Positions 33,973 through 37,999 of a stretch of 37,999 nt of DNA are shown piece after piece. The notes below the pieces were generated by a model, which had not been told where the DNA came from, did no database searches, and worked only from the letters and a program-made list of their open reading frames with translations. Made by a program: the position numbers and the translations under genes. The stretch's first letter is position 1. Each line of letters starts with the position of its first letter. The stretch comes from an uncultured Flavobacteriaceae bacterium. GTDB lineage: Bacteria; Bacteroidota; Bacteroidia; Flavobacteriales; Flavobacteriaceae. Where the stretch lies: contig CAJWPZ010000015.1 in NCBI GenBank assembly GCA_913045325.1, positions 1 to 37,999 of the forward strand, in the 5' to 3' direction.

Positions 33973-35037
33973 GTGAAAAATGTAGATTACATTATTGTTG
34001 GTATGGGGATTGCTGGGCTGGTGTTCTCTAAAACCTTGCGTGATCACGGCAAATCTTTTGTGGTTATTGACAATCCCAACCAAGGGGCTACAAAAGCCTC
34101 TGGAGGTGTTTTAAACCCAACGGTGTTAAAGCGTTTCACACCAGCCTGGAATACGGTAGAGTTTGTTTTAAAAGCCGCACCCTTTTATGAGTCTTTGGCC
34201 ACAGAGATTGGCCAACAAGTACTATCTGGGGTAGCGATTCACAGAATTTTATCTAACGTTGAGGAGCAAAATAACTGGATGGTGGCCAGTGACAAAGAGA
34301 TTTTGTCTAGGTTTCTATCTCCAGAAATTTTAAAAAACAAAAACACTGCAATTAATGCCCCTTTTGGTTTGGGCGCAGTTATGCAGGCTAGTATGATGAG
34401 GCCTTATGATTTACTCAAGGCATATCAAGACTTTTTAAAACATCAGGATCAATTAATTGAAGCTCAGTTTCAACACAAAGAATTGATTATTACCTCAACA
34501 GCTGTGCAATACAAAGATATTAGGGCAACAAAAATTGTTTTTGCAGAAGGAGCTGGGGTAGCACACAATCCTTATTTTACTGTAGATGTTTCTCCAATTG
34601 GGAAAAAGGTATTTGTTGGAAATAAAGGAGAGTATATTATAGTAAAGGCTCCTGAGTTACAAAGCGAGGCTATTTTGAAGGGCCCTGTTATGGTTATTCC
34701 TCTGGGCGATGATTTGTATAAGGTAGGGGCTAGTTATGGTCGTGATGATTATTCTTCTCACACCACCTCGGGGGCTTGTGAGGAAATTTCAGCAAAACTC
34801 AGCAAAATGATTTCTTGTGATTTTAAAGTTGTAGATCAAGTAACGGGAATACGCCCTACCGTAAAAGACAGAAAACCACTTGTAGGCTGCTTGCAAAATA
34901 CAAAGAGCGTTTCTTTTTTAAATGGTTTGGGTACGCGCGGGCTTACTATGGCTCCTTGTTTGGCTGGGCATCTTTACGATTATTTAGAAAACGATGTTCA
35001 AATCCCTGAGCTAATAGACATTAAAAGATTTGCATAG
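33973..35037 (+). CDS. FAD-dependent oxidoreductase of the DAO (glycine/D-amino-acid oxidase) family
   Basis: A 354-residue cytoplasmic flavoprotein. The N-terminal FAD-binding Rossmann motif is VGMGIAGLVFSKTLRDHG (near residue 8), followed by an acidic strand end (FVVID). GATKASGGVLNP near residue 38 and the C-terminal TGIRPTVKDRKPLVG and LNGLGTRGLTMAPCLA are DAO-family hallmarks. The start is GTG at 33973; a later Met falls inside the FAD motif, so GTG is the only sensible start. The substrate cannot be named: ThiO, sarcosine oxidase-like and MnmC-C-like proteins share this fold. It lies alone between a terminator and a convergent DUF983 gene. Confidence 0.85.
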   Translation: MKNVDYIIVGMGIAGLVFSKTLRDHGKSFVVIDNPNQGATKASGGVLNPTVLKRFTPAWNTVEFVLKAAPFYESLATEIGQQVLSGVAIHRILSNVEEQNNWMVASDKEILSRFLSPEILKNKNTAINAPFGLGAVMQASMMRPYDLLKAYQDFLKHQDQLIEAQFQHKELIITSTAVQYKDIRATKIVFAEGAGVAHNPYFTVDVSPIGKKVFVGNKGEYIIVKAPELQSEAILKGPVMVIPLGDDLYKVGASYGRDDYSSHTTSGACEEISAKLSKMISCDFKVVDQVTGIRPTVKDRKPLVGCLQNTKSVSFLNGLGTRGLTMAPCLAGHLYDYLENDVQIPELIDIKRFA

Positions 35038-35067
35038 TAACTCCCGTAGCTTTTAATACCCAATATT

Positions 35068-35439
35068 TTACACTTTGCTTTTATCAAAAGAAAAGAAGAA
35101 ATTAATCCAAATATTTCTTGACACTCTGGTAATCAGGGGAGACAACACAATAAGGGTCGTTACAATGGCTACAAAGGAGGCTTTTAATCCTAGGCCAATC
35201 ATGCCATAGGCAATAGTGAAGGCCCCAACTGCAACTGCTATGCCAACTGCGTAACTCACATACATGGCGCCATAGAAAAACGAAGGCTCAATTTTAAATT
35301 TAGTCTTACAATGCGAGCAGTGCTCATGCATTTTTAAGCTTTGAGAAATACTGTAGGCTTTTTTGTATTTGTACATATTGCCACTATGGCAAACGGGACA
35401 TTTACCTGTAAAAATACTGTAGATTTTATTCCCTTTCAT
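35068..35439 (-). CDS. DUF983 family membrane protein with zinc-ribbon motif
   Basis: A 123-residue protein. The N-terminal cytoplasmic part carries CPVC (near residue 14) and CSHC (near residue 41), a likely zinc ribbon. Two hydrophobic segments follow (about residues 56-80 and 82-105: YVSYAVGIAVAVGAFTIAYG and SFVAIVTTLIVLSPLI). This is the DUF983 pattern. Function is unknown. It is divergent from the ABC-F gene and convergent with the oxidoreductase. Confidence 0.88.
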   Translation of the reverse strand: MKGNKIYSIFTGKCPVCHSGNMYKYKKAYSISQSLKMHEHCSHCKTKFKIEPSFFYGAMYVSYAVGIAVAVGAFTIAYGMIGLGLKASFVAIVTTLIVLSPLITRVSRNIWINFFFSFDKSKV

Positions 35440-35476
35440 AGCGCCAATTTTGTTTTTTTACCACTACAAAAATAAG

Positions 35477-35484
35477 CATCTTTG
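35477..35484 (+). promoter_or_regulatory. Weak -7-like element before the ABC-F gene
   Basis: CATCTTTG differs from TAnnTTTG only at the first base, 46 bases before the ATG. A TTTG at 35449-35452 is 24 bases upstream. Confidence 0.3.
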
Positions 35485-35530
35485 CAATCTCAACTTAGAA
35501 AATTCTAGGAAGATATTATTAGAAAAAACT

Positions 35531-37447
35531 ATGCTTAATATACACAATCTATCTGTTTCTTTTCAAGGAACGTATTTGTTTGAAAAAATCACCTTTCAGC
35601 TATCTGGTGGTACCCGAGTGGGTCTGGTGGGTAAAAACGGCGCCGGGAAATCTACCCTACTTAAAATAATTTCTGGAGAACAGGAGTATGACCAGGGCGC
35701 TATTGCCATGGATAAAGACGTGTCTATAGGTTTTCTAAAACAAGATATTGATTTCACTAAAGGTAGAACGGTACTCCAGGAGTCTTACGAGGCTTTTATA
35801 GAAATAAAAAAACTCGAAGCGCAGCTAGAGCAAATAAATACCCAGCTAGCCACCAGAGAAGATTATGAAAGTGCTAGTTATAACCAACTCATGATAGATC
35901 TAAACGATGTACAGCATCAATATGAGATACTGGGCGGTTACAATTACCAGGGGGAGACAGAGCGTATTTTGCAGGGTTTAGGATTTCAAAGAGAAGATTT
36001 TAACAAGGTCACAGAAACCTTCTCTGGAGGATGGCGTATGCGTATCGAGCTTGCAAAATTACTGCTGCAAAACAACGATATTTTACTTTTGGATGAGCCT
36101 ACCAACCACCTTGATATAGAATCTATTTTGTGGTTAGAAGAGTTTTTGAAAAATTATGCAGGAGCTGTTGTGGTGGTAAGTCACGATAAAATGTTCTTGG
36201 ATAATGTAACCAATAGAACCATTGAGATTTCATTGGGTAAAATTTACGACTACAATAAACCGTACACCAAATATTTGGTACAACGTCAAGAACTAAGAGC
36301 TCAGCAATTGGCTTCTCAAAAAAACCAACAAAAACAAATTGAGCAAACAGAAAAGTTAATTGAGAAGTTTAGAGCCAAGGCCAGTAAAGCAACCATGGCC
36401 CAGTCTTTAATTAAAAAACTTGACAAGATTGACAGAATAGAAGTGGATGAGGATGACAACAGTGTGATGTCCTTAACATTTCCGGTAAGTGTGGTGCCAG
36501 GAAAGGTGGTTATAGAGGCAGAAAACATATCAAAAAGCTATGGAGATACAGAGGTATTGCGCGGTATTGATTTACGTGTAGAGCGAGATACCAAAATAGC
36601 ATTTGTAGGACAGAACGGGCAAGGAAAATCTACCCTGGCTAAGATTATTGTAGATGAAATCAAATACTCTGGTGCCATGAATTTAGGGCACAATGTCCAG
36701 ATTGGATATTTCGCACAAAACCAAGCAGATTATCTAGACGGGACCAAAACGGTAGAAGATACTATGTTGGACGCTGCAGATGAGCGTACAAGACCTTTGG
36801 TTAGAAACATACTTGGTTCTTTTTTGTTTAGAGGTGATGAGGCAGATAAATACGTTCGAGTTTTAAGTGGAGGGGAGCGTAATCGTTTGGCCTTGGCAAA
36901 ATTATTGCTGCAGCCTTTTAATGTCTTGGTGATGGATGAGCCTACCAACCACTTGGATATTAAATCTAAAAACGTATTAAAAGATGCCTTGATGAAGTTT
37001 GAAGGAACCTTACTGCTGGTAAGCCATGATAGAGATTTCTTGCAAGGGCTCACAGACAAGGTATACGAGTTTAAGGACCATAAAATTAAAGAGTATTTGG
37101 GAGATATAGAATACTTTTTAGAGCAGCGAAATCTTCAAAACCTGCGAGAGGCAGAAAAGCGAACGGTTGTTGCAAATACTCAAGTTAGTAACTCAAGCTC
37201 TGGGAAGCAATCTTACAAGGATCAAAAAAAGCAAAAATCTTTAACCAATAGGCTTAGTAAAATTGAGGCAACCATTAATAAACTGGAGCGAGAAATCAAA
37301 GAGATAGACCTTGAGCTTGCTATAAATTATGAAGACACCATTGCTAAGCCAAATTTCTTTGACTCTTATCAGGGCAAGAAAAAGGAGTTGGAAGAGTGTA
37401 TGAAAAAGTGGGAGCTTGTTTCTGAAGAACTAGAAGCACTTCAATAG
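35531..37447 (+). CDS. ABC-F family ATPase
   Basis: A soluble tandem ABC ATPase acting on ribosomes (translation factor or ribosome-protection class), with no membrane domain. I chose the ATG at 35531 (638 residues, MLNIHNLSVSFQGTYLFEK); an earlier in-frame start at 35450 adds 27 unrelated residues. Domain 1 has GKNGAGKST, SGGWRMRIELAKLL and LLDEPTNHLD. A charged inter-domain linker (residues 240-320) follows. Domain 2 has GQNGQGKST, SGGERNRLALAKLL and VMDEPTNHLD. The C-terminal 90 residues form a lysine/glutamate-rich coiled coil, as in Uup/YheS-type proteins. An intact linker and C-terminal coil argue for a housekeeping rather than a recognised resistance member. Confidence 0.92.
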   Translation: MLNIHNLSVSFQGTYLFEKITFQLSGGTRVGLVGKNGAGKSTLLKIISGEQEYDQGAIAMDKDVSIGFLKQDIDFTKGRTVLQESYEAFIEIKKLEAQLEQINTQLATREDYESASYNQLMIDLNDVQHQYEILGGYNYQGETERILQGLGFQREDFNKVTETFSGGWRMRIELAKLLLQNNDILLLDEPTNHLDIESILWLEEFLKNYAGAVVVVSHDKMFLDNVTNRTIEISLGKIYDYNKPYTKYLVQRQELRAQQLASQKNQQKQIEQTEKLIEKFRAKASKATMAQSLIKKLDKIDRIEVDEDDNSVMSLTFPVSVVPGKVVIEAENISKSYGDTEVLRGIDLRVERDTKIAFVGQNGQGKSTLAKIIVDEIKYSGAMNLGHNVQIGYFAQNQADYLDGTKTVEDTMLDAADERTRPLVRNILGSFLFRGDEADKYVRVLSGGERNRLALAKLLLQPFNVLVMDEPTNHLDIKSKNVLKDALMKFEGTLLLVSHDRDFLQGLTDKVYEFKDHKIKEYLGDIEYFLEQRNLQNLREAEKRTVVANTQVSNSSSGKQSYKDQKKQKSLTNRLSKIEATINKLEREIKEIDLELAINYEDTIAKPNFFDSYQGKKKELEECMKKWELVSEELEALQ

Positions 37448-37491
37448 CTAGATTGTAGTTGTAAAAAAAGAAAAACATTTGAAATTTTAAT

Positions 37492-37671
37492 ATGTACGAA
37501 CACTACTTTCAATGCCCCTATTGCTGGGAAGAAATTTCTATGTTACTAGATCCCTCTGTTAGTTCTAGTTACGTTGAAGACTGTGAGGTTTGTTGCAACC
37601 CTATACAGATTACTACTACCTTCCAGGCCATGGAATTAGAGGGGTTTGAGGCAGCTCCCATCGAGCAATAA
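37492..37671 (+). CDS. Small CPXCG-type cysteine-rich zinc-ribbon protein
   Basis: A 59-residue ORF: MYEHYFQCPYCWEEISMLLD at the start, a central CEVCC and an acidic C-terminus ending AAPIEQ. The CPYC and CEVC pairs, about 20 residues apart, form a likely zinc ribbon, as in the CPXCG-motif cysteine-rich protein family. It begins 44 bases after the ABC-F stop on the same strand, so co-transcription is plausible. Function unknown. Confidence 0.82.
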   Translation: MYEHYFQCPYCWEEISMLLDPSVSSSYVEDCEVCCNPIQITTTFQAMELEGFEAAPIEQ

Positions 37672-37707
37672 ATTAATTAATATTTTGTTTTTTTATATTA
37701 TAAGTAC

Positions 37708-37737
37708 TTGCTAAATCTAAAAAGCATTGTATATTTG
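37708..37737 (+). promoter_or_regulatory. Strong promoter of the tRNA-fMet transcript
   Basis: TTG (37708-37710), 19 bases, then TATATTTG (37730-37737): a consensus -33/-7 pair. Transcription would start near 37743, giving a leader of about 128 bases before the tRNA. Confidence 0.75.
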
Positions 37738-37808
37738 CAGTCCAAAATAAGTTTGTCGGTATTATGAGCCGAGAGTTAAAAGCTACGTAATTTATTTTGT
37801 TTTACATC

Positions 37809-37860
37809 GCGGGCTTAGCCCAGAGAGGTAGTAAGTTGGCATTAAAACCAAACTCCTTGA
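37809..37860 (+). pseudogene. Degenerate tRNA-like segment upstream of tRNA-fMet
   Basis: CGCGGGCTTAGCCCAG, then AGGTAG, then GTTGG-loop-CCAAAC align by eye with the first half of the downstream tRNA-fMet (CGCGGGATAGAGCAG, AGGTAG, GTCGGG-loop-CCCGAA). The T arm and 3' acceptor strand are not recognisable, and the anticodon stem is weak. It looks like a truncated or decayed tRNA copy inside the leader; it could also be a structured leader. Confidence 0.4.
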
Positions 37861-37870
37861 AGATACATAT

Positions 37871-37943
<73 letters not shown>

Positions 37944-37947
37944 CTAC

Positions 37948-37979
37948 AAGAGTAATCAGAAATGGTTACTCTTTTTTTT
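37948..37979 (+). terminator. Terminator after tRNA-fMet
   Basis: AAGAGTAA/TTACTCTT (8-bp stem, 10-base loop) followed by a T-run, beginning 5 bases after the tRNA. Confidence 0.88.
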
Positions 37980-37999
37980 GCTTTAAACTCAAGTATACA

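Noticed and set aside
37764-37790. Mini-ORF of 8 codons (MSRELKAT) in the tRNA-fMet leader
   Set aside because: It is too short to support as a leader peptide; no regulatory repeat codons or translation signals are seen.

Overview
The window is AT-rich chromosome from a member of the Bacteroidota, almost certainly the Flavobacteriaceae. The evidence is the gliding motility / type IX secretion (T9SS) operon gldKLMN, several secreted proteins with T9SS C-terminal sorting domains, TAnnTTTG-type -7 promoter elements, and starts without Shine-Dalgarno sequences. It contains 34 protein genes (one a 59-residue ORF), one initiator tRNA, several strong terminators, and no rRNA, CRISPR array, insertion sequence or prophage.

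Layout. (1) 0.1-8.6 kb: topA, a ureohydrolase-fold protein that has lost half of its metal ligands, then gldK-gldL-gldM-gldN, ending at a terminator. A long hairpin separates gldM from gldN. (2) 8.7-20.6 kb: a TetR regulator followed by a 12-gene phenylacetate operon, paaE-A-B-C-D-G-H-I-J-Z-F-Y. A clear promoter with an overlapping palindromic operator lies just upstream of paaE. Every step from phenylacetyl-CoA to acetyl-CoA and succinyl-CoA is represented, but the ligase PaaK is not in the window. PaaZ carries an additional C-terminal DinB-like domain. (3) 20.6-26 kb: housekeeping genes purT, a class I aminotransferase, a fatty-acid desaturase and rsmG, plus a secreted thioredoxin-fold protein with a T9SS tail behind a structured leader. 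(4) 26-33.9 kb: a block of exported proteins. It holds two tandem Omp28-type T9SS cargo proteins, one small T9SS cargo protein, a DUF6029-like outer-membrane protein, a TlpA-like thioredoxin and an Omp28-type lipoprotein. Four of the six carry a CxxC thioredoxin-like motif. (5) 34-38 kb: a FAD oxidoreductase, a DUF983 protein, an ABC-F ATPase, a tiny zinc-ribbon protein and tRNA-fMet preceded by a strong promoter and a degenerate tRNA-like stretch.

How it fits together. GldLM (motor) and GldKN (periplasmic ring) are core parts of the T9SS, and the tail-bearing proteins at 22-30 kb are predicted passengers of that system. The paa operon is a self-contained, probably acyl-CoA-induced catabolic unit. 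The 26-34 kb block looks like an extracytoplasmic thiol-redox or secreted-protein module whose function is not established. All calls come from reading the sequence and from family knowledge; no database search was run.
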